From Prorocentrum cordatum (Eukaryota > Sar > Dinophyceae > Prorocentrales > Prorocentraceae): 64,000 bases of DNA. Below, piece after piece: positions 10,780 to 21,625 of this stretch. The notes beneath the pieces are model-generated. The model worked only from the letters and a program-made list of their open reading frames with translations. It ran no database searches and was not told the origin of the DNA. Position 1 is the first letter of the stretch; each line of letters opens with the position of its first letter. The stretch spans positions 989,176 to 1,053,175 of the forward strand of contig CAUYUJ010004780.1 in the NCBI GenBank assembly GCA_963575745.1, in the 5' to 3' direction. Both the position numbers and the translations under genes were made by a program.

Positions 10780-11150
10780 TTTCTGCTCTCCATTGTGGAC
10801 AGTTTGTCGAGCGCACATCCTACTGCCTCCCCGCTCCCTGTCTCCTCTCGCGCATCTCGTCTCCTCTCTCTCCCCATCCTCATCCCCCGCACCTCTCCCA
10901 CATCCCACCCCTTCCGCCCCCCTCCCTCAACCCTCCACATCTCCCCTCCCTCCCTCCCCTCCTTCGATGCCTGTGCTCGCTCTCCCTCCCTCCCGCACTT
11001 TCCCTTCCTCTCCGCCTCCCCCTCTCCCTCCTCTTCCCTCCTTCTCGCCTCCTCCCTCCGGCTCGCCCCTCCTGGCTTTACGCCGTGGGCTCTCGGCACA
11101 CGAAGCCAACTTCGCCCCCCCCCCTCCGCCCCCCCCCGGGAGTCCCGAGG
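10780..11150. repeat. Pyrimidine-rich (CCCTCTCC) tract
   Basis: Nearly pure C/T on the plus strand for several hundred bases (CTCCCCTCCCTCCCTCCC type). Frames on both strands stay open because stops need purine/pyrimidine mixes. A (GAG)n run follows at 11402-11458. Confidence 0.75.
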
Positions 11151-11460
11151 GAGCGGCGCTGGCGGTGGCTGCGGAGCTGGCGGCGCTGGTGGTCCTCGGG
11201 GGAGCCGGGGCCAGGGTCGCCATGGGCACTGGCGTCGACGCTTCTGGAGTCGGGCGCGCTCTCGGAGAGGAGGACGACGAACGGTCGTACGAACGAGAAG
11301 TCATACGCCCCATGCGCGTGCAATCGTGCAAGACTGAACTACTCTAGGATTCCATGCCGCCGCATCACTGACATCGACGCCCAGCTACGCAACGACCTTC
11401 ACGAGGAGGAGGAGGAGAAGACGGAGGAGGAGGAGGAGGAGGAGAAGAAGGAAGTTGAGG

Positions 11461-12889
11461 AGCTGAAAATGGACGTCATCTTTGATCAATATCGGCATAT
11501 ATACCATCTTGCTTGCGCCAAAACTTCGGAACAACGGCGCGTGTTGCGTGTTGTGCATATCGTGCTAGTGTTTGAAGTGCTCGGATACGACGTGAGATTT
11601 TGACATGTCCCCCATACGAGCTCGAAACTCAAAATTTTCGACGATGATCTCTCGGGTGGGGCCCGAACATGGAATGGGGTGGAATGGGGTATCGAACACG
11701 AAACCTTACCTTGGCACCTTTGGCACACCGCGCATTCGTCCCTCAATGACGAGCTCGAGCTTGCTGGTCCAGCACCCAAGCGAAATGGTGCACTCTCGAC
11801 TGCAGAACTTGACGCCCACAACCCACGTAGATGGAACTGGACTCGGCTTTTTGAGCCCGGGCACGTGTGGGGGAACTTGTTTTTGCCCTCCATGACATTA
11901 TGAGATCATATACCTGCGTGTTTGTATCGTGACGCGCTGTCAAAGCTGTATTCTCCAAGCTCGTCGGTTGCACGAGATGCCGATTCAAACTCAGTGCTGA
12001 GCCAACGTTGGACGTCACGTGTCCACTTGTGATATATAACGAATTAGTGTATTGTCTTACTTATGCGGCTCAAGGAACGTACATCAATAATTCAGAATCT
12101 GCGACTTCAAGCTGGAAGTGAACCGCTAGCCTAATCCGAAACCTTTCCCGATGACCATGGCATTAACAATAACTATCCAGACCGAAAACTGCGACTGGTC
12201 ATAATGACTATTTGAAGACTTGCTGTTGGTTAGATTCTCCGAAAGATCTTGAACTCCATATCCCGATGAGTCTATGCGTTGCCTCAACGCTGTTGAGTTT
12301 GGATCGGGACAAGTCACAAGTCCACTACTTCGGATGTCTTCGTTCGAACGGAATGAATAGAGGTACGTCCCGCCGGCAGAACTTAAATAACCTCGTGGCG
12401 CTCACCATGTCCAAACTCGTTTGCGAAATACATCAGACGAGCACGTGCGTAGACCTACACAATTATGTTCGGCGTACCTGGCTGGCCTGCCATCCCCCAC
12501 AGTTCCATGTGAACATGATGCTGGTATGGCCAAATCTGCGAGGTGTGAGGGTCAACTCATTTGAAATGGACTTGTGCGCGTCGTGCGCGTTTGCACATTT
12601 ATCATCGGTGTTCTGTCGACTGCATCCCTTGAGCTGGCTGGGGTCCTTCCTTCCTTTGTGTGGTGGGATGCGGCCTCTCGGCTTTACATTTCTTTGAATC
12701 TCACTCGGGCATCATTCGTGACCCTTGTATTGAAACCGAGCAGGTCAAGATTATGAGAGGGAGTATCGATAGTACACAGGATGATTGTGTTGGTGACATG
12801 ATGAGTTGGTGGAGGACAGGTAGGACATAGAAGGATGAGTGGGAGCAGGAGCAGGAGGAGCAGAGGAAAGGCTGGGAAAACGAGGTGTG
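11461..12889. other. Low-repeat stretch, no gene recognised
   Basis: The least repetitive long stretch of the first 30 kb. Plus-strand frames up to about 160 codons exist but have no recognisable motif, SL relic or partner exon, so none is called. Confidence 0.4.
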
Positions 12890-13075
12890 ACGATGATGTG
12901 ATGAGGATGATGACGATGATGATGAGGAGATGATGATGATGTTGATTCTGATGATGGTGTTGCAGAGGAAACTGATGAGAGATTGCGATCCTTTTTTCCC
13001 AACCCTCCTGTGGAGTCGGGCCATCACTTTCTCTCCGCTGCGCCACGCGTCTCTCTCTCTCTCTCTCTCTTTCCC
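12890..13075. repeat. GAT-rich microsatellite and (TC)n
   Basis: Imperfect GATGATG units at 12890-12975, then a pure (TC)n run at about 13050-13072. Confidence 0.8.
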
Positions 13076-13397
13076 CTCTTCCGCCTCTCGATGTTCCTCA
13101 GACAATGTGTTAGCGCCAACGTGTGCTTGTTCACCGACGCCCTTCATCACGCCGCTGGCAACGTGATGAGGGCCTACACCCGCTGCGTGCCATCGGTGGA
13201 GCTGAACGTCGTAAACACATGTTGGGCGAACACACGTCCCGAGGACCATCGAGCCTCCCTGCTGTTGCAGCTGCCGCTGCCAACTGCTGTTGCTGGCGGC
13301 CGTAACTGCTACCGCTGCGCTGCCAGCCCTGCGGCTGCTGGCCGTGCTGACCCCCGCCTCGACTCCGGAGAAGGCGATCCACCTGCGTCCCGGGTGG

Positions 13398-13675
13398 GCG
13401 CGTCCCCATACCGCTCCCGCCTCGAATCGCCACACCCCTCACGCTCTTTGTGCCACAACATGGGCTCCACTTGCGGCGCCAGTGAGCGCGTTGCTAAACC
13501 GTCCCCGCCTCGATTCGGCACACCTCTCACGCGGATCATGCCACAAAAGGAGCCCCGCCTGCGGCCCTGGTGAGCGCGTCCCTTTCTCGTGTCGTTCCCA
13601 CCTCACGTCGGCACACCCCTCACGTGGTGCCCCATCAGGAGCTCCGACTTCCTCCTTCCCGCGGCGAGCGGTACA
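13398..13675 (+). repeat. 88-bp tandem repeat, about three copies
   Basis: Copies start at GCGCGT at 13398, 13486 and 13574, exactly 88 bp apart. Shared anchors are CCGCCTCGA, GCACACC(C/T)CTCACG and TGCCACAA. The third copy is diverged at its end. Confidence 0.85.
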
Positions 13676-14245
13676 CGTTGAGAGGACCATCCCGCTGCAT
13701 GTTGGGTCCTTCGCAAGGCTAACTCTGCGCACTCGGACGAGTGCTTCAAGAAACTCCGACCCCGACCCAAAACACCAATGCCGCAGAGGTGCATCCAGGA
13801 AACCTGGACTCCGCCACGCCGTCTCGCGCGCTGGAGTGTGCGCGTGCAACTGCCCCTCGCTGGCGCGCCGTCGGACGGGGGGGGGCACCTCCCTGGTGCC
13901 GCCCGCGACGTCGTCCCTAGCCAGGGTGGGCAAACATTGGGGCGCGCGCGACGCTTCTTGCAAGCGTGGCGCGGGCCAAAAGGGACGCTGTGCTGCAGCC
14001 TCACGAATTCGAGTTATGCTGCTGGTCCTGTCCCTCCGCTGCAAACTTCTCGGCTGTTCGGGTGTTGCTAGCAATGGTCCTGGCCCAAGGTGCCCCCAGC
14101 TTTCCGCGCCACTTTGGAGCCCCTGGGGCCCTCTGGACCTCGTGAAGGGTGCTCTGGAGGCCGTGGGGCCTCCGAGGGGGCACCTTGGGCCAGGTACACA
14201 TCTGGCAACACCCGAGCCTTGCCTCGGCGGCGCGCACAAAGTGGT
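13676..14245. other. No gene recognised
   Basis: GC-rich, with GGGGCC(T/C)TC-type fragments of the CCAAGAGG family at 14100-14190. The long plus-strand frame here is the extension of the 88-bp repeat and is not supported. Confidence 0.4.
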
Positions 14246-14372
14246 AGGGGGAGGGGGGAAGGCTTCTTAGAAGAGGCTGCTTCTTAGAAGGCGCAGGCCC
14301 TACACCCATAGATGAGGGCCGCGCCCTCTACGAAGCAGGGGTGCTTCTAGGAAGCCCTCCCCCTTCCCCCCA
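14246..14372. repeat. Inverted-repeat (MITE-like) hairpin
   Basis: GGGGGAGGGGGGAAGGCTTC followed by TTAGAAG at the left end is mirrored by CTTCTAGGAAGCCC plus CTCCCCCTTCCCC at the right end. Internal AGAAGGC/GCTTCT motifs resemble those of the large element in the condensin introns. It lies downstream of the condensin stop codon. Confidence 0.6.
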
Positions 14373-14759
14373 CCCCCCTCTGCGCTCGGCTGAGCCCCCC
14401 CTCCCCCCTCACACCTGCCCCACCGCTGCAGATCCTCCGAGGGGGCGGGAGCTCTGGCGCAGCGCGGAGAGGAACAGCAAAAAAGAGCGCGGCACGGCGG
14501 CCTCCGCCGAGGTGCACTGCCACGAAGCCTCAGCGGGGCGGAGCGCCCGATGCCGCCCGCATTTCTGGATGCTGGGCGCCCTTGGGCGCGCCGTGCGCGC
14601 GCTCGGGCTCACGCCCTTCCCACCACCTCAACGGCGAAAAGAAACAGGTCCTATGCGAGATGGCATAGCGACCTTACGCGGTGGCCTACGCGGGCCGCCA
14701 GTATGGCACGCCACATTTGAAACGAGGGCGCTTACGAAGCGCGACCATACGCAGGACGC

Positions 14760-17700
14760 TTACGCGCCACGCCAATGTCGGTGAAGACGACCCCGTTTTT
14801 CTGCGTCGCCCACCTTGAAGTCCTGCAGCGGCTTGGACGGGTCAGTCTTGAGCTCGAGTCCCTTCTCGTTGCAGAGGTGCAATGCGCAGATGAAGCAGAC
14901 CTGGTTGCTCAGGTTCTCCATCTCGCTCCTGGGCATCCTCTTGCAAGTGCGGTTGACCAGGCCCTGGAAGCTGGTCTCGGCCTCGGCTGCACCTGCAGCC
15001 TTTGCGTCGCCTATGTCCTCGCTCATGCACTCCCAAAGAAGCTTCTTTACCAACTTGACGTCCACGAACTTCGAGTTCCGACTGTAGCCGATCGACGTGT
15101 CCCCCACCTTCGTTGGCTCGTCCGCCAAACCGAAGTCCGCGCCTGGCTGGAAGCCGGGCTCGTTGTCGTAGGCATCCATGTCTGCGGCGCCGTCGCTGTC
15201 GCAGTCGGGGACCACTCTGTCGTTTGCCTGCAGGAACAGGTCGGCTGGGTCCACGTCGAGGTGAGTCGGCAGGCCTGCACCGTCGAAGTCCTCGTCGCCG
15301 CCCTCTTCGCCGAACTCCACGCCCCCTGCCGCACGGATCCTGTTGTCGATGCTGTCGTGGCCGTTGCCTTTTCCACTTCTGCTGTTGGCCACGAGCCAGG
15401 GGTATGCGTCTGGGTTCTCGACCACGACGGTGGAGAAGAGGTCCGAGAAACTGTGAGGCCCATCGCCTGCTGGCGGAGGCTTCTTCACCAGCTTGAGCAT
15501 CAGTTGCGGCCTCAGACCCAGGCAGGCGAAGTCGCACTTGGACCACGTGGGCCAGCTCGGCATTGTGATGCTGTCGATCATGTAGGGGGGCACGTCCTTG
15601 TGCAGCTGCCACTGCGCCGCGCGCTCCGACAACTGGTGCTTGTGCACCAGCTCCGTCTCTATGGCCTTCGCTGGCTTGTCGAGGCTGGTGAGGTCGAACA
15701 GCGGGCGCTTCTGTGGTCTCTCGTGGGCTTCAGGCGGGGCGTCTCCGGGGACGGCCAGGATGCCCTCGTCGCCGCCGACGCCACCCGCCGCCGCCTGGGC
15801 TTCGGCATCTTGAATTGCCCCCGCCGATGCCTTCGGATCTGTGAGTCTCCCCCAGCATTCGTCGAAGTACGCGAAGCTGTGAGAGCCTCCGCCACCGCAG
15901 AACTTCTCGAACAACTCATCGAACGCGATCACGTCCTCGCTGCTGCTGGTGTTGCGGCGGAAGTCGCCGCCCAGGGGCTCCATGTCAGCCAAAGGCAACG
16001 CAACGGCGCCGGCACCGCCGCCGCCTGTCGGAAACATGGGCTGCGAGCTGGTGGAAGGCACGGGGTCGCCCATCGGATCAGGAATGTTCATCTCGTTGGC
16101 CCAGGCGTCGTCTGCGGCTGGAGGGTCCGCGTCGCCAGCGCCTATTGACAGCGCGTCCTCCAACATCATCTCGGGGGCCTGCGCCACGGTAGTCGCCGTC
16201 GAGGTGCTGGTGGCCGCGGAGCCCAAGAGCGACTCGAGGGCGCCGGGCAGCGGCAAGGCCGCCGGCAGCGCCCCGAAGAGCACCCGCCGGAAGCCGTCGA
16301 TCTCGAGGCAGAGGCTCGCCTCTGCGAACTTCGAGCGGGCGTCGTCCAGATCGCCGAGGCCCAGCGCCCCCACGGGCAGTGGCCTTCGCTGCGAGAACAT
16401 ATCCTTGGCCACGGCGGGCGCCCTGCTCATCGCCACATCACCGTTGAACACCACCGACAGGTCCTCCGCGACCGGCAGGTGGCTGAGGAGCAGGCCTTTC
16501 GCCCCGCCCGCGTCGAACGCAGCGGCCATGCGGCGGAACATCGGGTCGCTCTGCTCGTCGGCCTCGAAGTGGTGCTGGATGATGGTGGCCTCGTTCCTCT
16601 CTAACGTGCTCACGCCGCAGATGCGCCGCCGCTTCTTCCCGGGCCCCTCCGCCCAGTCCGCTGCGTCCTCTTCCTCTGTGCCTGCGCTCAGACCGCCGAG
16701 CACACGGTAGGTGTCCGTGTGGACGCAGTCGACACGGCAGGCGTAGATCCGGGCTGACGCCTCTCGATTACACGCAAGCGAGTGACCCTAGGCAAAAGTG
16801 ACCTTTGGTGCGCGGCTTTCGGGGGCCGCGGGCGGCCAATGCTGGGGGACCCCTGTGAGCCCGCACCAAAAGTCACTCCGGCGAGGGGTCACTCTCACGC
16901 AAAGCCGAGCCTCGATGGTGCAGCTCGCCTCGTGGAAGCGGTGCTCCTGCGCCTCCTCCGCCGAGGCGGGCGCCGTCGACGGGCGGCCCCGGCTGGCCCT
17001 GGAGTGGGGGCCCGCGCCTCCGCTGCTGGCGGCCCTGCTCCCGCCCATGAACCCGTCGACGATGTCGTCCATGTTCGGCGGTGAGCGAGGGGGAGAAGCG
17101 AGAAGGAGAAGGCCTTCTCAGAAGGCGGCGGGGCTTCTCTGGAAAGGGGGCTCCTCGGCGATTCAAGCAGACAAGTTCCTCGACGATCTGTTTATGCAAT
17201 GGCTCTTCGATTCAAGCTGACACTTCTACAGAAAGTGAACTGGTGTTTAGATCCTGCCACAACTCAACTTGTGTCTAAAATTGCTGCGGTGAGCGGCGCA
17301 GGGAAGAGAGCGCCGGCACACACACGCAGCCACCTACCGCCCCAACCAACCTCCATGGAAGCCATATTCAGTGCGAAAAATCTCATTCAAATTATTGATT
17401 TTTCGGGCCCTGTCCGAAGCCATCCGCCCCCGAAGAGATGGCAGATAGCTCCGCCAGGCCACCCTCACGGGGGAAACCTGCAAGCCCGATTCGCCCAGCA
17501 TTCGCTGGAAAAAAGGGTTGGAATTGAAAACGCTAACTGCTTTAGCGATTAGTTTACACCAGTGGGGGTGAAACGGAAGAATCAACCACACTGGGGTGCA
17601 AGTCTCCCTTGGGCGCGGGGGGCTCCTGGGAAAAATACCCTCCAACAGAGATGAATTGAAGCATGCGTTGGTGAGCCGATTTCTGAATTCAAGTTTGACG

Positions 17701-18258
17701 TCCTTCTCCTGGCTGGTGTGGCTGCAAAATGCTAGCATGGTCTGGAGCATGGCCCTGGGCCAGGACCGGTGCACAGACCACGGGTGCGCACTCGTTGACG
17801 CCAGTGGGATCGTCAAAGTTGTGATCTTAAACGCTGGCTTTACAGAAAAAGCTCCTCCTGCGATGCAAACCGACAGTTGGAGCCAATGCGACTCCTTGAC
17901 ATGCCCTTCGTCCAAAACCAAACGGAAATATCTGGATCGGTGTTGCATGATACGAAGGGGGAGCGGGGCGAGGGGGAGAAGCGAGAAGGAGAAGGCCTTC
18001 TCAGAAGGCGGCGGGGCTTCTCAGAGGCCCTCGCGCCTTCTGAAAGGTTTTCTGTGTCTTCGGGGAAGGCTTAGAGAAAACTTCTCGGAAGGCTGGGGGA
18101 CTTCCGAGCCATCTGAGAAGGCCCGCCCCTTCTCACGTTCCCCCTGGGCTCGCCGCCGACATGTGGTCGATGAGGGGCAGGTCGAAGGCGTTCTTGGTGG
18201 ATATCTTGTTCTCGTTCACCATCTGCACGCACTTCGAGTACAGGTCCCCCAGCGAGGA
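14760..18258 (-). CDS. Condensin kleisin subunit (CAP-H / Barren), three exons, N-terminus missing
   Basis: Kleisin subunit of condensin, bridging the SMC2/SMC4 heads in mitotic chromosome condensation. Exon A (about 18258-18160) encodes LYSKCVQMVNENKISTKNAF and LPLIDHM, the family's N-terminal helix. Exon B (17069-16911) encodes DDIVDGF ... FHEASCTIE. Exon C (16760-14760) opens ASARIYACRVD ... TYRVLGGL, carries DPMFRRMAAAFD, and ends with the C-terminal winged-helix segment VDVKLVKKLLWECM ... LSNQVCFICALHLCNEKGL. Order and spacing follow animal and plant CAP-H. Joined length is about 750 aa, close to the usual 700-750, with an acidic, low-complexity middle. Introns are 18159-17070 (1090 nt) and 16910-16761 (150 nt); both look like inserted elements. 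The first coding exon, upstream of 18258, was not found. Dinoflagellates lack bulk nucleosomes, so condensin may be especially important, but that is inference. Confidence 0.88.
16761..16910 (-). mobile_element. 150-nt introner-like intron with terminal inverted repeats
   Basis: Removing this segment joins ATC GAG to GCG TCA in frame and gives TIEASARIYACRVD, colinear with the family. Splice ends read GC...AG with the exon continuing in G, as in many dinoflagellate introns. The ends are imperfect inverted repeats: GCGAGTGACCC ... GTGACCTTTGGTGCG on the left pairs with GAGAGTGACCCC ... GTGACTTTTGGTGCG read from the right. A 4-bp direct repeat, GCCT on the plus strand, brackets it. Its TIR differs from that of the larger intron. 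Confidence 0.75.
17075..18159 (-). mobile_element. 1085-bp introner-like element filling condensin intron 1
   Basis: Both ends carry the terminal inverted repeat TCGGCGG(T/C)GAGC; about 29 of the outer 40 bases match. The element is flanked on both sides by the 5-bp direct repeat CATGT (17070-17074 and 18160-18164). Excising it with one CATGT copy restores LIDHM-DDIVDGF in frame. Because of the duplication the exact splice point is ambiguous by 5 nt; permitted ends include GT-AT and AT-AC but not GT-AG. A 55-bp block (17085-17139) is repeated identically at 17968-18022, so part of the element is itself duplicated or nested. No transposase frame is seen, so it would be non-autonomous. Confidence 0.75.
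17968..18125 (+). repeat. Inner copy of element end (inverted partner at 19035-19199)
   Basis: Starts with the 55-bp block shared with 17085-17139 and continues through GAAGGCTTAGAGAAAA and CTTCCGAGCC. The reverse complement of this whole block occurs at 19035-19199 with roughly 85 percent identity by eye. Internal palindromes of the GGCCTTCTCAGAAGGC type recur through both copies. Confidence 0.8.
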
Positions 18259-18469
18259 TGGAGGAAGGAGCGACGGCACACGCACCCGACGTTCGGAGGT
18301 CCGCGCGGATTTCTTGGATCGGGCCTGGACCCTTTTCCCTATCGCGCGGAGGCGTGCCAAAGGCGGCGCCAGCGGCGCAGCCGTGGGGGGCCAAACGCCG
18401 ACCCGAGAAGTCCGCGGGGACCCGCGGAACACAAAGGGCCTTCACGCCTTGGGAAACGTTTACGGCAGG

Positions 18470-18880
18470 GGGGAGGGAGGAGGAGGAGGAGGAGGAGGAG
18501 GAGGAGGAGGAGGAGGAGGAGGAGGAGGAGGAGAGGAGGAGGAGGAGGAGGAGGAGGAGGAGGAGGAGGAGGAGGAGGAGGAGGAGGAGGAGGAGGAGGA
18601 GGAGGAGGAGGAGGAGGAGGAGGAGGAGGAGGAGGAGAGGAGGAGGAGGAGGAGAGGAGGAGGAGGAGGAGGAGGAGGAGGGAGGAGGAGGAGGAGGAGG
18701 AGGAGGGGAGGAGGAGGAGGAGGAGGAGGAGGAGGAGGAGGAGGGAGGAGGAGGGAGGAGGAGGAGGAGGAGGAGGAGGAGGAGGAGAGAGGACGAGGAG
18801 GAGGAGGAGGAGGCGGAGGAGGAGGAGGAGGAGGAGGAGGAGGAGGAGGAGGAGGAGGAAGAGGAGGAGGAGGAAGTGGA
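18470..18880 (+). repeat. (GGA)n microsatellite, about 410 bp
   Basis: Almost uninterrupted GGA/GAG triplets with occasional extra G or A that shift phase, producing poly-Glu, poly-Gly and poly-Arg frames. It lies between the inverted blocks and so probably inside the intron upstream of condensin exon A. Confidence 0.95.
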
Positions 18881-19034
18881 ACAGGATTAACGGAACGAAG
18901 AATAGGAGGAGCAGCAGCAGGACGAAGAGGACGGGGAGGGGGAAGGAGAAGCAAGAGAAAGCGGAGGGGGAGCAAGACTAGGGAGCCGATGAGGGGAGGG
19001 GGACAGCCCCAACACCAAGGCGTGGAATAAAGCC

Positions 19035-19199
19035 CTCTCAGAAGGCTCGGAAGTCCCGCGGCCTTCCGAGCCATTTTCTCTAAGCCTTCCCCGAATGCAT
19101 GGACAAACTTCGCTCGGAAGGCGCGATGGCCTCTGAGAAGTCCCGCCGCCTTCTGAGAAGGCCTTCTCCTTCTCGTTTCTCGCCCTCGCTCACAGCCGA
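19035..19199 (-). repeat. Inverted copy of the condensin-intron element end
   Basis: Reverse complement of the 17968-18125 block. Its outer edge, read on the minus strand from 19199, is TCGGCTGTGAGC, close to the TIR of the 17075-18159 element. A matching opposite end next to condensin exon A could not be identified, so this may be a second related insertion or one arm of a larger fold-back. Confidence 0.75.
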
Positions 19200-19825
19200 G
19201 TGAGGGGGCCTCCTTGGAATCCTGGGGGCCAGGGGCACCTTTAGCAACACCCGAACAAGGGTAAGCGGGTCGACGACGACGACGACCACGACGAAAACAA
19301 CAACAACGACGACGACGACGACGGGGAGGGAGACAGCCCCCGCCCCGAGGCGTGGAAGATGCTCATGCCATTCTCTCCTTCCTCGAGGAGGAGCCTCCCG
19401 CATCCTGCCGCGGTGGCATGCCGACGGGCGCCTCTGCCCCTTCGACTCGGCGCGCGCGCGGCGAACAAAAAAAAGGCAGGCCACGCGCGCGGGCTCCCGC
19501 CTCGCGCCGAGACGGTGACGGCTGCCTGCGGGAGGCACCGAGGTGAGGGGCAACGATAGGGGGGGCTGACATAAAGGGGGAAACATCGACCTGAGATCGG
19601 CGATCCATCGCCGGCAGATCGGCGATAGGTCGACGATAACGAAACCGCGCCTTGCTGGGCGGGTTGGGGCCATCAGACCCCTATCGGCGATCAATTTGCC
19701 GTTGGGGGGATCGACGCATCCCCCTTATGCCTATCCCCCCGCCCGAGTGGTCCGAGCCGAAATGGCTGCGGAGGATTCGGTCGCAGCTCCTGGGAGCCTC
19801 TCACACCGTCTTGCTGGCTCTTGCG
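19200..19825. other. No gene recognised; (ACG)n and GATCGGCGAT fragments
   Basis: An imperfect GAC/ACG triplet tract lies at 19271-19325. GATCGGCGATC-like fragments occur at 19595-19695. No condensin N-terminal exon could be recognised here on the minus strand. Confidence 0.5.
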
Positions 19826-19925
19826 AATCGGCGCTAGTCGACGCTAATCGACGCTGCATCGGCGCTTATCGACGCTAAATCGGCGCTTCTTCATCGATTA
19901 CTGGACGCTGATCGACGCTGAGGCA
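19826..19925 (+). repeat. TCGACGCT/TCGGCGCT minisatellite
   Basis: Alternating 9-12-bp units: AATCGACGCT, GCATCGGCGCT, TTATCGACGCT, AAATCGGCGCT. About eight units. Confidence 0.85.
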
Positions 19926-20249
19926 CTCCAAAAGCGGATTTGCGAGGGTATACAAGGCTCCCATGGTTTGCTACCGAAGGAGGAAGAGGGTGACAGGGGC
20001 GGGGATGGGGAGGGGGAGGACTGCAGGGGACGGGAGGGCAGTCGGTCTGGCAGGAGTGTTGGGCGAAGCAGGGCGCTGGAGCGGGGAGGGGGGAGCAGGA
20101 ACAGAAGAGGACCATGCGGAGGTGGAGAAGGAGGAGGAGGAGGAGGAGGTCGAGGAGGAGTGAAGAGGATGATGATGACGATGATGACAACGATGAATGC
20201 ATTGTTGCCGAATCTGAGCTACTAAACACTTGTTAGTGCTGGACACCCT

Positions 20250-20735
20250 AAGGGCGCCCTGGCGCTCTTGCTTCGGCGCCGGCTGAACTTCCTGCTAAAG
20301 CGAAATTCGTGCTCGAGCGTTTCGGGGTTTCGCCCTAACTGGCCCCCCAACAACAAAAACGCTTTCTGTCGATAATTCCCCACTTTCTGCTCAAGACCAA
20401 TGCTCCTGCTCGCCGTCCAAAGCCGGTCATCCAACAAAACCGGCTCTTCCGCGCAGTGGCGCTCGCGCCTTGGATCCGCAACCCGGCCCCCCTACAACAA
20501 CGACGTTCCCGCTTGATGCTATCTCGCTTTTTAATCAAGACTGGCGCTCTCGCTCTTGCTCGCCGCCGAAAACCGCCCTCCAACGAAATCAGCGCTCCCG
20601 CTTGATACTCCCTAACTTCCACTCAGGAGTGGCCTCGCGCCTTGGCGCTGCAAACCCGGCCCCCCTACACCAATGACGCTCTTGCTCAATCATTTCTCAC
20701 TTTCTACACAACAGTTGAGCCCTCGTTTCGGCATC
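20250..20735 (+). repeat. Degenerate 70-85-bp tandem repeat
   Basis: Anchors GGCCCCCC(A/T)ACA followed by (A)CAA at about 20340, 20487 and 20660, and CCAACAAAACC/CCAACGAAATC at about 20430 and 20580, show alternating related half-units. CTCGCGCCTTGG closes two of them. Copies are strongly diverged. A purine-rich GGAGGA patch lies just left, at 20000-20160. Confidence 0.65.
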
Positions 20736-20749
20736 GCCTCTGGAGGGCT

Positions 20750-20890
20750 TCTGGGAGGTCCCAGGAGGGTTCCGAAACGACTCTTGCAAAGGCGCCACAA
20801 AAGTCCCGAAGATGCGCCGGTAAACAATAAACTCCCAAGGGCACCCCAAGAGGCCCTCGGACGGCCCAAGAGATCCCCGAGACCGGCCAA
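20750..20890 (+). repeat. Short CCAAGAGGCCC array
   Basis: Units GGAGGGTTCC, GGGCACCCCAAGAGGCCC, GGACGGCCCAAGAG: a small, decayed member of the family seen at 0-6 kb. Confidence 0.65.
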
Positions 20891-21173
20891 TGAATACCCC
20901 AATTGGTCTGAACTGCAGATGGAAAAGGTGCCTCGTAGGAGTTGCTGGCGCAAAATTTCTGGGCGAGAGATCTGGGCAAGGGATAAAGGAATATCTGGCC
21001 CCCAGTGCATGGAACAAGTCCCCCATGAGGGGGAGCTATCATGATGAAACTCAGCTAATTTAGATGATGATGGCACGTCGATGATATAGTGCTTCTGATC
21101 GTAGGAAGGAAGAGGATCAGGGAAAGGTAGAAGGACATATAAGTGGTTGTAGGATAGCGCGAAGCGGGTTTTA

Positions 21174-21287
21174 ATGACGACAATGATGGTGAAAACGATG
21201 GCTGTGATTTCGATGATGACGAGGACGATGGCGATGGTGATGATGATGATCATGATGATGCCGGTGATAATGATAATGATAATGATA

Positions 21288-21341
<54 letters not shown>

Positions 21342-21343
21342 AC

Positions 21344-21392
<49 letters not shown>

Positions 21393-21625
21393 GTGCGGGT
21401 GCTGATGATGGTGCTGTTGACTATGATGTTGCTGACGATGCTGCTGATGGTGATGGCGGCGATTACGATGACGATGATGGTGATGATGCCGGTGATGACG
21501 ATGATGACGATGACGGCGAGGGTGGTGATGCTGATGGTGATGATGAGGATGCCAATGCCAACCATGACGATGACGATGGCGATGGCGATGGTGATGCAAA
21601 TGTTGATGCTGATGATGATGGTGAC
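21174..21625 (+). repeat. (ATG/GAT)n microsatellite
   Basis: Long GATGATGATG tract with GGT, GCT and GAC variants. A (GGA)n tract follows at 21725-21785. All reading frames are homopolymeric (poly-Met, poly-Asp, poly-His), so no gene is called. Confidence 0.95.

Noticed and set aside
19060-19080. CCGAGCCATTTTCTCTAAG looks like a spliced leader
   Set aside because: It is inside the repeat block shared with 17968-18125, whose partner copy lacks the similarity, so it is coincidental.
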